From assembly GCA_026122225.1 (NCBI GenBank), contig JANEZZ010001959.1, positions 1,125,501-1,189,500 of the forward strand: 64,000 nucleotides of DNA, given 5' to 3'. This stretch comes from Heloderma charlesbogerti (Eukaryota; Chordata; Lepidosauria; Squamata; Helodermatidae). Below, one piece after another: positions 11,797-23,104 of the stretch. Each line of letters starts with the position of its first letter. Position 1 is the first letter of the stretch. Both the position numbers and the translations under genes were made by a program. The notes under the pieces are model-generated. The model searched no databases. It worked only from the letters and a program-made list of their open reading frames with translations, and had not been told where the DNA came from.

Positions 11797-12160
11797 CATA
11801 GAATCATAGAATCATATAAAAGTAGGGTTGGAAGGGGCCTATAAGACCATCAAGTCCACCCCCTGCTCAATGCAGGAATCCAAGTCAAAGCATCCCTGAC
11901 AGATGGCTGTCCAGCTTCATCTTGAATGCCTCCAGTGTGGGAGAGCCCACCACCTCCCTACGTCATTGGTTCCATTGTTGTATTGCTCTAACAGTCAGGA
12001 CGTTTTTCCTGATGTTCAGCCGGAATCTGGCTTCCTGTAACTTGAGCCCATTATTCCATGTCCTGCACTCTGGGATGATTGAGAAGAGATCCTGGCCTTC
12101 CTCTCTGTGACAACCTTTCAAGTACATGAAGAGCGCTATCATATCTTCTCTTCTCAAAGC
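11797..12160 (-). mobile_element. CR1 LINE 3' end, minus strand (copy D)
   Basis: Read on the minus strand it gives the CR1 C-terminus (frame 11963-12157: [20 protein letters not shown], then the TVRAIQQWN block) and the 3' untranslated end with ATTCTATGATTCTATG at its tip near 11800. It starts near the GDMIALF block, so the copy is about 360 bases long. The last coding block is a little diverged from copies A-C. Confidence 0.92.
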
Positions 12161-13700
12161 TATCCTCTATGAATTTGTCTAATCCTTTTAAAATCTGTCA
12201 GAGGCTTGGTCTACGCATGAAGTAGACCAAGATGGTGGACTCATTGAGGTGGTAAAGTGCCCTGTACAGACTGCAGACGGGGGTGACATTTTTGAATGCT
12301 TTGCCACATAAATAAAACAAATAAAGTTTGGCATTTTGAGAGAGAGAGAAAATAAATGTTCTTTATTAATTTTGTTATTTACATGCTTATTTGTACATAA
12401 GTGCTGTCAATGTTATGTACATGGCATTTTGCAGAGCTTCATGAGCATAATAGACAGAGACAGAGACAGAGATAGAGATGGAGATGGGAGTGTTGCCCCC
12501 TTCCCAAGGAGCTTACAATCTAAAATCAGCAGTGGGTAAGATAATGGTGGCAGGAGAAGGAGAGACAACTGTAACAAGAGACAAGATTAACCAGATGCAA
12601 GTACATGTAATTAAACTGCAGATGGGCTTAAGGAGACCTTAGAACATCATTCATAATTTTCCCCAGTCATCTTTTTTCTAAAGTTAAAAACAAAGACCTT
12701 TCTTCATAGGGACGATGCTCCAAGCCCTTGATCAACTTAGGGTGCCCGGGAGTTGTAGGTCTTTTTTCTTCTTCTTTTTGTCTAAACATGCATAGGATTG
12801 TGTCCTTACAATACAGTCTTATACATGTCTACTCTACTTATACATGTCCTGTTGAGTTCAATGGAGCTTACTCCCAGTTGAGTGGGCATAGGCTTGCTGC
12901 TTTAGCCACCCATTTCTGTACCTTCTCCTGTTGTATGACACCTTTTTTGAGGTGGGTTGACCAAAACTGAACACAGTCTTCCAAATGCGAGCATACCATA
13001 CATTTTCCTAATGCCATTATAATACTTTCTGTTTTATTTTTAATCCTATTTCTATGAATTCCTTCCAGAGGTATAGCCATGTTAGTCTATATTGCTGCAA
13101 AATCAGCAAAGAGTCATGTTGCATCATTAAAAACAAACAAATGTATTATGGCATGAGCTTTTCTGGACTAGGGACCACTTTAACATGATAATTGCTGTTT
13201 CCTAATATTGAATTTCCCCTTTCCACTGCCTGAATCTCACTGAACTGACTTTTCATGGAGATTTATACTATGACATCAAGATCTGTTTCCTGGGAAGTCA
13301 AAGCCTGATTAGACCCTGTGACGTTACACGTCTCTATATGTATAATCTGCAATTTACAGGCTGTAAGTATAGTAATGTGTTCCTGTTACATGTCCATGGT
13401 TATGATTATGTATTCCTGTTATATCTCTGTATTTTATGGTGAGTATGTCTATGGTGAGAGAGAGATGAGTGACTGGGAGAATGTTGGATTTGCATATGTG
13501 TGAGAATTGGCTGAGAGAGTGAAGGGGATGTGAAGTATGTGTGCCATATAAACTGTGTGCTTTGCTGTGAGAGGCAGATAGGCTAGAGACAGGGAACTGA
13601 TGCAGAGACAGGAACGAGGGATAAGATCAGAGTTAGGATTTGAGATAGGATAGAGACAGGGATATGATTTGATAGAGACAGGATCAGGATTTTAGGACTG
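12161..13700. other. Gene-free stretch with decayed repeats
   Basis: A GACAGA run lies at 12451-12478. Around 12820-12900 there is an ACTCCCAG/AGTGGGCATAGG repeat of a kind common in squamates. On the minus strand 12868-13080 reads SHLEDCVQFWSTHLKKG, which resembles the CR1 C-terminal block, so an old CR1 fragment is likely. Nothing else recognised. Confidence 0.4.
12880..13050 (-). mobile_element. Old CR1-like fragment
   Basis: The minus-strand translation contains SHLEDCVQFWSTHLKKG, matching in spacing the [17 protein letters not shown] block of copy A. The flanks do not align by eye, so the copy is old or from another CR1 group. Confidence 0.45.
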
Positions 13701-13706
13701 AGATAC

Positions 13707-13733
13707 TGAGAGAGAGAGAGAGAGAGAGAGAGA
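13707..13733. repeat. (GA)n microsatellite
   Basis: GA run within a longer purine-rich tract (about 13560-13740). Confidence 0.9.
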
Positions 13734-14130
13734 GCATTCTGTGGAGATTTGTAAAGTGATTGCTTGAGAGTGTGATCTAGAGAACAGTTTGTGAGAGAAC
13801 ATATATTGATAAAGCCATTAAGAGTTACCCGTTTATTATTCAACAACTTATTTGCTGTAGTTAATAACGTTTATTTGTTTAACCAAATCCTATGCCTTCT
13901 GCTCTTGGATACATAAGGGGAAGGTATAAAGGGGGCAGTACAAGGATGTAAGTAAAGTCTGTGTGTCCTTGCAGATAGAAGACTGAGTAAAGGGTTGGAC
14001 CTAAGCCTTAAAGGTCCTGGAAACAGTGAAACCCAGTGTGTGAGACAGAAGGTAGTTCCTGCTGGGGGTGTAAAGGCCTTAGAGAAGAGGAATTCTCACT
14101 GGAAATAGGCAGGAATGCCACAGGCCCCAC

Positions 14131-14376
14131 AGAGCCAGTGTGGTGTAGTGGCTAGAGTGCTGGACTGGGAGTCGGGAGATCTGGGTTCTAGTCCCCACTC
14201 GGCCGTGGAAGCTCACTGGGTGACTTTGGGCCAGTCACAGACTCTCAGCCCAACCTACCTCACAGGGTTGTTGTTGTGAGGATAAAATGGAGGAAGGAGG
14301 AGGATCATGTACGCTGCCTTGAGTTCCTTGGAGGAAAAAAGGCAGGATATAAATGCAATAAATAAAATAAATAAAT
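14131..14376 (+). mobile_element. tRNA-derived SINE (Sauria/Squam type), copy 2
   Basis: It has the same structure as the copy at 1424-1668: A-box-like TGGTGTAGTGGCTAGAG, B box GGTTCTAGTCC at 14184-14194, the CACTGGGTGACTTTGGGCC body, and a GGCAGGATATAAATGCAATA 3' end with AAAT/AAAAT tail. The two copies differ at few positions, which suggests fairly recent activity. Confidence 0.88.
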
Positions 14377-14769
14377 CTGAAGCTAAAAGAATCCTGTCTA
14401 TCATTCTGTTGCCCAGTTATCCAATTTGGAGAGAGAGCCTTTTTGGAGCTCTCCACGGTCTGCTTAGGATTTAACCATTCTGAATAATTTAATGTCATTC
14501 ACAGGATAGTGTATGTCAGTGAAAATCCCTCTATATGCAGCTGGGTCTCTTTTGTTCTGAGCCATGGCCCTAAACTGACTTTGTCATGAGGCTAAAATGT
14601 AGACTCCAAGCCTGAGAAAGGTTTACGGTTATTTATGGCACTTTCCTGTGACCAGAATTGATTGACTATGTAGCGAGGTGTCACATGGGTTGTGAAAGGT
14701 GATTCTAAATATTTGTACAGCAATGATTCCCATTCATCCACCAGCAGGTGACAGAGGGAATCAGGCCGG

Positions 14770-14930
14770 AGAGCAGAGGTGGGAAGCACATGGCCTATGG
14801 GCTGCATGCGGTCCCCGCCGCCCCCAAATGTGGCTCCCACTGACCCCTATTGCCCCTCGCTGCGTCTCTGATAAAGAAAAAGTAGTGCTCTGCCACCAAA
14901 TTTCACCAGGCTGGGGAAAGCTGTCCAACT
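14770..14930 (+). repeat. hAT-like element fragment
   Basis: It starts CAGAGGTGGGAAGCACATGG and continues with a GGGCTGCATGCGGTCC block, the kind of sequence seen at the ends of the hAT elements at 20299 and 24494. No clear right end or target duplication seen. Confidence 0.4.
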
Positions 14931-15285
14931 AACTCTGGAACCTTTTGATTCCTTTGAAAAATCTTCAAGAATATAGAGCTGGATATAGTAATCTCTGTGC
15001 ACATATTGGATTTAAACCTCGGAGATCTGAATTCTAATACCACTATAGCCACAAATTTGATACCTGGGCTTGGAAAAATAGGAACCTGAAAAATGGAAAC
15101 AACGAAGGATTATTGTGAAGATAAATGAAATGAGGAAATGTTACTACTTCGCATGAACCTTAGGAACATAAGAGATTGCATATCTAAATGAATACTCATT
15201 AGGAATTGAAAAACTCATAGGTTTAGCAGAATGTTGCTTATTGTATCCAGGAGCAGTAGGGCAATATACATGTTCTGAGTGCAAG

Positions 15286-15437
15286 GAAGAGCCCATAGCT
15301 CACTGGTAGTGGTGCACATGTTTTGCATGCAGGTTTCAGGTTCAGTTTCCAGTTAACCAGATCTCAGGCCAATCAGAGTAGACATCACTGGACTAGTTGG
15401 ACCAGTAGTCGGACTCGTAGGACAGCTTCATGTGTTT
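15286..15437 (+). mobile_element. tRNA-Ala-derived SINE with CR1-like tail
   Basis: The head ATAGCTCACTGGTAGTGG (A box), TTTTGCATGCAGG and GGTTCAGTTTCC (B box) follow a tRNA-Ala(TGC) outline. The tail GGACTAGTTGGACCAGTAGT then GACAGCTTCATGTGTT resembles the 3' end of the CR1 group found at 24037-24490, read on the other strand. The acceptor stem is gone and the D and T arms are altered, so it is not a working tRNA gene. Confidence 0.65.
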
Positions 15438-15867
15438 ATAGTAATCTTTCTCTGTTGATTTCAATTTTTGGAGTTCCAGTCCTTTAAATGATGGAATGAG
15501 CCATCTACAACCAACAGATCTTAGTTCACCTAGTTTTATGGTTAAGTTGGTGACTAAATAAGCAAATACAGGAAGCCGACCTTATGCTGCTTTCAGTGAA
15601 TCCAGAGCCAGCAGCCACTAAGCCTTCCTTTGAACTGATTTGTTTTTCATTTGTATACAGTTTGCCTGAAGCTTTTCTGTACCAGAGTGGCATGTATGGC
15701 ACCATCTAGCTTGTTTCTTCTGCAGGACTAAACTGCTGTGTTCCAAGTTTCTTTTAAAGTTGTCCTTATAGTACTTGAAGTCGAACAGGTCACCTTTGAT
15801 GTGATGGGCGGATTTTAGCTCTCTAAAAGGAAGGCTTTGGGACCTTCTGGCAAATGACATTCTAGCC

Positions 15868-16003
15868 CAGCCTTCCTCAACCTAATGCCTTCCAGATATT
15901 TTGAACTTCAACTCCCATTGGCCCCAGCCAGTATGACCAATGCTCAGGATTGCTGGGAGTTGTAGTCCAAAACATTTGGAGGACATCATGTTGGGGAAGG
16001 CCG
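15868..16003. mobile_element. Palindromic hAT MITE with 8-bp target duplication
   Basis: The ends CAGCCTTCCTCAACC and, at the right, GTTGGGGAAGGCCG are inverted repeats; the middle is also near-palindromic around ACTCCCATTGGCCCCAGCC. TTCTAGCC flanks it at 15860-15867 and again at 16004-16011, an exact 8-bp duplication as hAT elements make. Related sequences lie at 32938, 39658, 51838, 54181 and 58975. Confidence 0.82.
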
Positions 16004-16011
16004 TTCTAGCC

Positions 16012-17887
16012 CAATGACTAACACTTTGGAGCTGAGCATGAGAAAGGAAGGATTCTGAAATATATCTTTCAAGATTTTCAGCATCAGGAAATATTATTTA
16101 CACCAGAGGTTTGAGGACTGCATCACTCACTTTCTATTATTTGTTTTCAGTCATGCATATAATTGAGGCAGGTTAGCCCACCAGCATTCTTATGCAGTGG
16201 GAGAGACAGCATCATGGCTCTGATTCCAATCTTTAGTTGCTAGAAGGGAGGATCAACCCCATTTATCTGGGCTGGCACAGAAGTCTTGGAGAAACTATAC
16301 TTAACCAGTAAGAAAAATTACCTTGATGTCACAGACTCTCTAGGGACTAATTAGTTTGTGTACTCATCATGGCATGATGAATGATGACTTCTCCTTTTTG
16401 TAGTTTTAGTGTACTATGTCCCCTAAATCCTAACTTACTTTACTGTTCAGCCCATGAGTTAGAGATGATATTGGTAGGTTGATACAGTTCTGGACAAAGG
16501 GAAGGAGGGCTGTAACCCCTTAAGTGTGCAATTCTGTGATGGGTCATTGCAAGCAACAGGTAATCACAATATCTTTATAGCACCAGCCTGGAACTGCTTA
16601 GATATTTTTTTTAAGTTATGGCAAGTAGGAAAGAAAGAAAGAAAGAAAAAAAAAAGAAAGAAAGAAAGAAAGAAAGAAAGCCCCTTTAGACATTGGAGAA
16701 TAAAGCGATTCTCTATCATTGATTATCTTAGCCTATCATAGCAACTATATACACCAAAGATTGATTGAGTGTGTTGGCACATTTATTATTTATTTAGTTA
16801 CTGTTTGATTTATTCAATTTGTGTCCCAGCTTTCTCAGTTCTGGAGGACTCGATGTGAGTTTAACTTTAAACAGTTATATTCTATCATGTGATGGTTCCT
16901 CCTATAAAAGTACCAATATGCTCGTTCGAAACAGAATAGAATCCACATTAGAGGATGCAGTGGCAACCCAACCACTCCAAAATGCATACGTCTCCTCCAT
17001 TCTATAAAGGATGAAAGCATATATGTGGTAGCCCTGCACAGTATGTACACTGCCAAGCAGATGATTGACTTCATTCACATTGATTGCACACACACACATC
17101 TTTTCCCAACAGGTGACTGGCATTACACCATTCATAATATCAGAAGAATAGACAGACTGGTAACATTAGACAAAATATGGTGCCACTTAGATTGCTTTCC
17201 ACCAAAGCTGAACGACACAATCCTATAATGTCAGTGGCAGCTGGCATCCTATCTGCATTAGGCTTTTTATAGTGCAAACATGAATCTGGAAGAACTAGTG
17301 TCAGCAGCAGTAGTGGGAAAGTTTTCAAACAGGTCCCTGATGAGGACCAGGCTATAGAGGAGTTGCCAGCAACCATTAAAGTTGGCTGGAAGCTGCTGCT
17401 GGGTTGATGGGCTTCCATTATTCTTGGCATAGAAAGCACCATTACAAAAGATTGAATCCATGGTTGTAAAATAGAGATATTTTGCCATGTGTCTTTAGGG
17501 AATTAGTGTACAATTTTGTAAGGCATATTCAGATAATTTCTGCATACACAGTAAAAGCAAAGTATGAAATTAACTAGTGTCTTGTCACAGCATAAAGTAC
17601 TTTAAGCAAATATTCTCTCAGGATACCACCGCATTTCTGAGACAAAACAGCCTAAGTTTTCTGTTCAACATTCACTCATAGGATTCCCTTTCAACTTTCA
17701 CTAAACTTTTAAGGTGACAATTTTGAAAGACAGACAACTTAGAAAGAAAACCTGTTATAAAAGCACTGAATAAAACTGGTGACAAAGGAAATCCAGAAGC
17801 CTCTGGTTATCAGGAAGTGGAATGCTGACAGGACAAGTGGCTTGAAAGAGTAAACAAAGGGGTCTCAAAGGACTCTGGGCATCTCTA
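16012..17887. other. Gene-free stretch
   Basis: Contains the GAAA microsatellite at 16629-16680. Several short open frames on both strands show no motif, and no exon or named repeat was recognised. Confidence 0.5.
16629..16680. repeat. (GAAA)n microsatellite
   Basis: GAAA run interrupted by a short A tract. Confidence 0.95.
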
Positions 17888-18135
17888 CTCCAACCTAAAA
17901 TCCTGCATTTAAAATGGGGCTTTCCGCTTCCATTTTAAATGCAGGATCACAACAACTCCCTTTTTCACGTGCTTCCTTCTCCCCCACCCCCTTCCCCCTC
18001 CCTCTTCCCATATCTGAGTCTTCCATTATCTTTCATTGATCTCTCTCCTCCTCTTGCTACTTTTACTCTTTTCATGGAGGGAACTCAAGAGGAAATTTGA
18101 TCCTATCTTACCCTAATTTGATAGCTGATTTTCTG
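17888..18135. mobile_element. Palindromic DNA element, family P copy 1
   Basis: A terminal hairpin has arms ATCCTGCATTTAAAATGG and CCATTTTAAATGCAGGAT around 17911-17955. The rest (CACGTGCTTCCTTC, a polypyrimidine tract, CTGAGTCTTCCAT, then GAGGGAACTCAAG) matches the complement of 23150-23512 in the same order. The family is probably a non-autonomous DNA transposon; superfamily not settled. Confidence 0.6.
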
Positions 18136-18974
18136 CGATCTATTTAAAATCAGAACAAAGGGCATTTAGGGCAAGAAACGCCTTGGAGGATCATGGCATC
18201 ATGTAAAGAGCCTGCAAACTTCCATGAAGGAGCAATCTCAATCGCAGGATAAAAGCTCAGGGTGAAGAAACCCTCTGTGACCAGCAGGAGGAGGAGGAGG
18301 AGGAGGAGATGATGATGCCGACGACGACATTGGTGTGATAATAATGCATAGACATACGACGTCATGTTTGCAGAGCACTCTGAAGACTAGGCGTTATTGG
18401 TAATTCAGTGTATGCAAGCTGTACTGCTCAGTAGGGATTGAGCAGGAGCGCTCTTATGGCTGGTTAGATGTGAAATTGGTGCACTAACCTGGACACTGTA
18501 TCTTTCCCTTGCAGTTGGGAAAGTATATGCTCCAACTGTCCCTAGACACTGGTAAATCATTTTGTTCCTAGTTTCACCGTTTGGAGATGCCACATTACAT
18601 TTTTGTTAGAGTGAGTTGCTAGATTTCCCATTCCTCAGCTTCTACTTCCTTCCTACCCCAGGTCTATACAAATTAAATATCTGAGGTAAAGGTGGTGGTG
18701 GATGCATCTTGTCTCTAGAACATTGGTCTCTGGAACTGGGATTCAACCTGTTTTGGATGGAGTAGTACTCCCATTGAAGAATCAGGTTCACAGTCTGCAG
18801 GTACATGGCTTTACACCTGGCTAACCAAGTGGTGGCTTTGGCCACCTGCCCTTGTTCCTGATGAGGTCGGACATGACCACAGTAACACATGCCTTAGTTA
18901 CATCCAGCTTGGCTCATTAGCATGGGGCTCCCTTGAAGACTCTTTGGAAGCTTCAGTTGGATGCTGGTAGGCCC
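18136..18974. other. Gene-free stretch
   Basis: Contains an AGG run (18283-18308) and short GAT and GAC repeats just after. No gene or named repeat recognised. Confidence 0.5.
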
Positions 18975-19310
18975 ATAGGATCAAGTTACACCAGTCTTGC
19001 AATCACTGCACTGTTACCAATCTGCTTCCAGGCATAGCACAAAGTGTTGGTGATTACCTTTATAGCCCTAGGTCCTACCTTATGGACCACCTCCTTCCAT
19101 ATCAATTTTCCCACTGGCTAAGATCCAAAGGAGAGGTCCTTCTCAGCATCCCATCCAAGGGGGAAGCACATTTGACTGGGGTGACAGAGAGGGCCTTCTC
19201 AGTGGCTGCACCTAGATTATGGATCATCTTGTCCCACAAAATGCAGTTGGCCCCTTTGCTTCCTATTTTCCACAGGTTGCTGAAGACTGTTTTATTCTAG
19301 TAGGCTGCTT
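18975..19310 (+). mobile_element. L2-type LINE, C-terminal fragment
   Basis: The frame near 19082-19300 reads RLLKTVLF at its end and contains ERAFSVAAPRLWIILSHKMQ, the C-terminal block of L2 proteins (ERAFSVVAP...LW). The upstream part reads as the KALG-like segment with shifts. It ends without an obvious hairpin tail. Confidence 0.72.
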
Positions 19311-19574
19311 TGGTTTGGGGGGGAGGGGAGGGGGTTATTTATCTTTTGTTATATTATGTTGTTCCTTTTGCTTTAACTGCTGACTCTGTCTCTTTGCTTG
19401 ATTGTTTTAATGACATGGTAGTACCAGTGAGAAAAGAGTAATGTTTCTCAATCACTGGGTGAGGGGGTGGAGAGAAGGCTCTACACTCCCTCCCACAATG
19501 ATCCTTATTCCTAGCAGCAAGGAAAGAGCAATTTGTTTCAGGATTGCTCAGGGCCAAAAAGGTTGCGCGCCCCT

Positions 19575-19665
19575 CCTTTAAAGATTAAAACCAACACTTA
19601 AAATTGGGCTTGGAAACATACTGGTAACCAATGCAGTTGGTGCAGTATATGTGCCATATAATCCA
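19575..19665 (-). mobile_element. L2-type fragment
   Basis: AGATTAAAACCAACACTTAA then GGGCTTGGAAACATACTGGT resembles the minus-strand L2 segment at 34950-35000 and at 63435-63475. Very short and diverged. Confidence 0.5.
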
Positions 19666-20085
19666 ACCACCTCACACCCACCAACACTCGAATGGCCAAA
19701 TATGTCTATAACTATTCTAACACATCTGTTCCCCACCCCCACTCTCTAAACCTGACTTCCTTTATAGCCTGACATGAGTTCTCATACTCTGCATTTTTTA
19801 ATTTTTCAGTCCTTTATCAGATTTACTTGTGCTGTTGAGGAGTAAAATATATCTTAAATGTGGAAAAATAAATGTTTTTCTCTAACCACTATATTTTTAT
19901 GTCTATGGATCTCTCAGGCTCTTGTCAAACATCCAGTTGATATTCCTGGAAGTTTTAGAATGGGCAATTATGGCTAATTATTTCCAAGGTTAATTTCAGA
20001 GGGTGAACAAAAACTGATGTAGTAAGCCTGATTAATAATGAGGTAGGAGAAACTAGAGCCTTGATTTTAAAAAAGAAGAAGCTAA

Positions 20086-20120
20086 TAGTAGTAGTAGTAG
20101 TAGTAGTAGTAGTAATAATA
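20086..20120. repeat. (TAG)n microsatellite
   Basis: TAG triplets passing into TAA. Confidence 0.93.
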
Positions 20121-20298
20121 GACTTCATGGTTTGATTTTTTCCTTTCCACCAAAGTCATTGCAGAAGTGTCACTTAAAGTGAATGATGCAGGTTTGGGCC
20201 TGTATAATGTCAGTTCAGCTGAACCTTTTTTCTCTCTCTTTAAAAAACCTTAAATGAATTATTATCAAGGCCAAAAATGTGGCTTGGTTCATCTTAAC

Positions 20299-20569
20299 CA
20301 GGGATGGTCAACTTTGGGGACTCCAATTTCACACACACGGGGGGGGGCACACCCCTGCCACTCACCACCAAATTTTGGTGGTGCCAGCAGCAGAACAATC
20401 AGTTTGCTGCAGAACTTCAGTGACAAACTGTGACGGTGGCCTAAAAAGGCCAAATTTAGCTTGTTTTGCTGCTGCCACAGCAGCAAATTCATGGGGGGGG
20501 GGCAGTGGACGCTGAACTGAAGGCTGGGGGGCTGCGTGCAGCTCACAGGCCACATGTTGTCCACCCCTG
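20299..20569. mobile_element. hAT-type non-autonomous element with exact 8-bp target duplication
   Basis: The left end CAGGGATGGTCAAC and right end GTTGTCCACCCCTG are inverted repeats of the hAT kind. ATCTTAAC flanks both sides exactly (20291-20298 and 20570-20577). The 271-base body contains G runs and repeated GCTGC/CAGCAG motifs and no transposase, so it needs an outside enzyme. Confidence 0.88.
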
Positions 20570-20577
20570 ATCTTAAC

Positions 20578-22435
20578 CATGGAAGTATACCGAGTCAACT
20601 GTATTTCATAGCAAATTTTCATCTCTTGATAAGATGGGCGAGAAAGGCCCTCACCCCTCGACTGGCTCAAGAGTATGCCATGCAAGGGACAATTTTGTGC
20701 CATGCGAATTCACTTGATCGGCCAGATAAGAATGTCTGGGCACGAAAAAAGACAGGAGGCTCACAGATTCTCTTTTAGCAATCTAGAAGACAAGTGAGTT
20801 CTTACCATTTCTTTTGGACGTATCATGTGCAGCAATTGTTTATTGTTTGGCCTTATATTTGTGATATAGGCACTGTAATAGGCAGGGCCTGCCTAACACA
20901 TAAAATGCTGGCCCTAGACCCATTCCATATGCAGGACCCAACCAGACTGGCAGGTGAATCTGACTTCCACACTGGCGTTGGGACAGCAACCCTTTCTACA
21001 CCTGAGAGCAGGAGGTTAGCTTAGGGGGTGCAAGGCAAGCTGTGTGACACACACAACTCTGTCCTCCAACACCTCACTTCTGCACCTTGCCCCAAAGCAG
21101 TCCCTCTCTCTCCCTGTCTCTGGGTGCTGGTATCCAGGTCCACTCACCACTGTCTTATTGCATCTCATTTTTATGGATATATGTCCCTTCCACTATTCAT
21201 GCCTGACTTTGCCTCTGGTATTTAACAGCTGCTTCGCTAGCATGAAAATGCAAAAAAGGAAAAGAAAAATTATTTGGGAGAACGGTAGTCATCTTAATAA
21301 CCTTCCCCTTCAAATAAAAACTCCTAGTCTATGCAGACTATTTTAATGGTGTATGCTGGATTAATTGTTGGCATCACCTTAGGGCCTGATCACTGAAGAA
21401 AGTTAATGAAAGTCAAATGAGATGGTTTCAAAGCCTGAACCATACACTGTGCAATAATTGTGCTTGCCCCTTTCAGTTTTGTTGGGGGATTTATATATGG
21501 CTTTATCGTGGGCTGGTAGGAGTTCTGCTTTGTTTGTTGTTGACCTAAACAGAATTGACAGAAAATGAGATTGTGCAGTGCGGAACAATTTGATTTATTA
21601 ATAGACGTGCTCGATTTATCTGAAGTTATGTTTATTTTTTAAAAGGCTGGACTAGATTAATGGGGTTGAGTCTAAATTCACACAAAAGACTGTGAGGTGC
21701 AGACACTAGAAGCTAAGTTAGGATGAAGTATTGCATAAGTTGCTGAAACGGTTGCATTAACTGCTGAAAGCGAGGGTCAATTCACAACAAATTTTTTTGT
21801 ATGACTTATAGTACAACTCAGCAGTCCTTGGGGATGTGTGAAGGTGACCCTTTCAAGCCCACCACAAGACAATCCTATCTCATCAGCACATAAATTATTT
21901 TAACATGGTGCCATTCATGAATCCCATGGCATTATGAGTCTTATGAGTATTAGGAATCAGTCACCTGGATTCTCAGAAATGCTTCTGTGCACATAGTCAC
22001 AAAACATGGAGGAAAGATGGATCTATTGTAATCAATTCTCCTGGATATAGTCACCTAATGGATTATACTCTTCTGGATCCTTATAATGCAACTTGCTCAG
22101 CTGATTCTTTCATAACACTCAAGCCACAGTCACTTTGTATTGACAAAAATCAAGACTCCAACTCCACTGCGTTCCTCTAAATGTCTATCATGTCATGGAT
22201 TATAGTCTTCAGTAGCCCATATAATGCCAACTGCAGTTCTTCCAAAATACGCAGCATCTCATTTTGGCATCTCAGGTCAGTATCCAGAGATAAGCAATCT
22301 GCCAGCACTAAACACATGCTAGCAGAAACTACTGGGACAAGACAGCAGAGTTCCCTTCTGCAAGTACTGCTGACTTGTCCCATTCTGAGAAATGGTTGTT
22401 TCAGCTAGTTTCTGGTTGCACTAGCCTGTTTTGCT
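20578..22435. other. Gene-free stretch
   Basis: No gene, RNA gene or named repeat recognised. The longest frames (around 100 codons) have no motif. Confidence 0.5.
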
Positions 22436-22439
22436 GTAG

Positions 22440-22860
22440 TGCAGGGGCCCACCAAGCGCTGTCGCTGCCGCCGCAAGCAACAGCACCTGGCTGAGAGGGA
22501 CACCATTGCTTGCGGCGGCGGCACAAAGCGCCACTTCCCTCTCCCATCCCCTCTCCCATCGCAACTGCAGGCAGGATGGGAAGCGATTGGGAAGAGAGGG
22601 AAGGGGTAGGGGAGGAAAAAGGCATCACACTGTCACTCACCACCCACTCCACGCCCACTGCAAACTGTGCTGTCACCCCGAGGGATGGTTAGACAGCGCA
22701 CCCCGCTGCAGTGAAGCTGCAGCAGCTGAAAAATTCAGAGGAAAACTACACCTTGGAAATCTGCATTTTCCGGGCAGAAACCACGGAAGACTGCAAAGCG
22801 GCGACTGCATCGTCTAATCAAAAGGACCTCCACTTGCACTGGCCCCAGAGTAAAAGGCAT
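22440..22860. repeat. GC-rich segment with inverted repeat
   Basis: This is much richer in GC and CpG than its surroundings. GCCGCCGCAAGCA at about 22469-22481 and TGCTTGCGGCGGC at about 22507-22519 form a stem. The start CAGGGGCCCACC (22442) and a later GGCCCCAG (22842) resemble degraded inverted ends, so a hAT-like element is possible. No matching target duplication was found. Confidence 0.35.
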
Positions 22861-22979
22861 GTCTAGATGCGCCCCAGTATAGTGAGAGAACAAACTTTGA
22901 CATTTTCAAGGAACTGGCCAAGAAGAATGCTAGCAGTAACTCTCAGAGACTAAGTAGGTAAGTAGAAGAGTAAGCCTTT

Positions 22980-23006
22980 TGAGGTCATCTTCAGAAGATG
23001 ACCTCA
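22980..23006. repeat. Perfect short inverted repeat
   Basis: Arms TGAGGTCATCTTC and GAAGATGACCTCA, 13 bases each, separated by a single A. No flanking element recognised. Confidence 0.85.
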
Positions 23007-23104
23007 GAAGGCAGAATTTAGCATCTGGCACAGAGTCCAGATTCTCACCTTTAATTTCCTGCTTAAAAAGTTCCTAGTCTTTATGGTGCAGATATAAGCT
23101 TGAA

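Noticed and set aside
15286..15360. Possible tRNA-Ala gene
   Set aside because: The acceptor stem and parts of the arms are lost and a SINE tail follows; it is a SINE head.
15618..15860. 80-codon minus-strand frame resembling a LINE C-terminus
   Set aside because: A few residues (KYYKDNFKRNL) recall LINE proteins, but the match is too weak to call.
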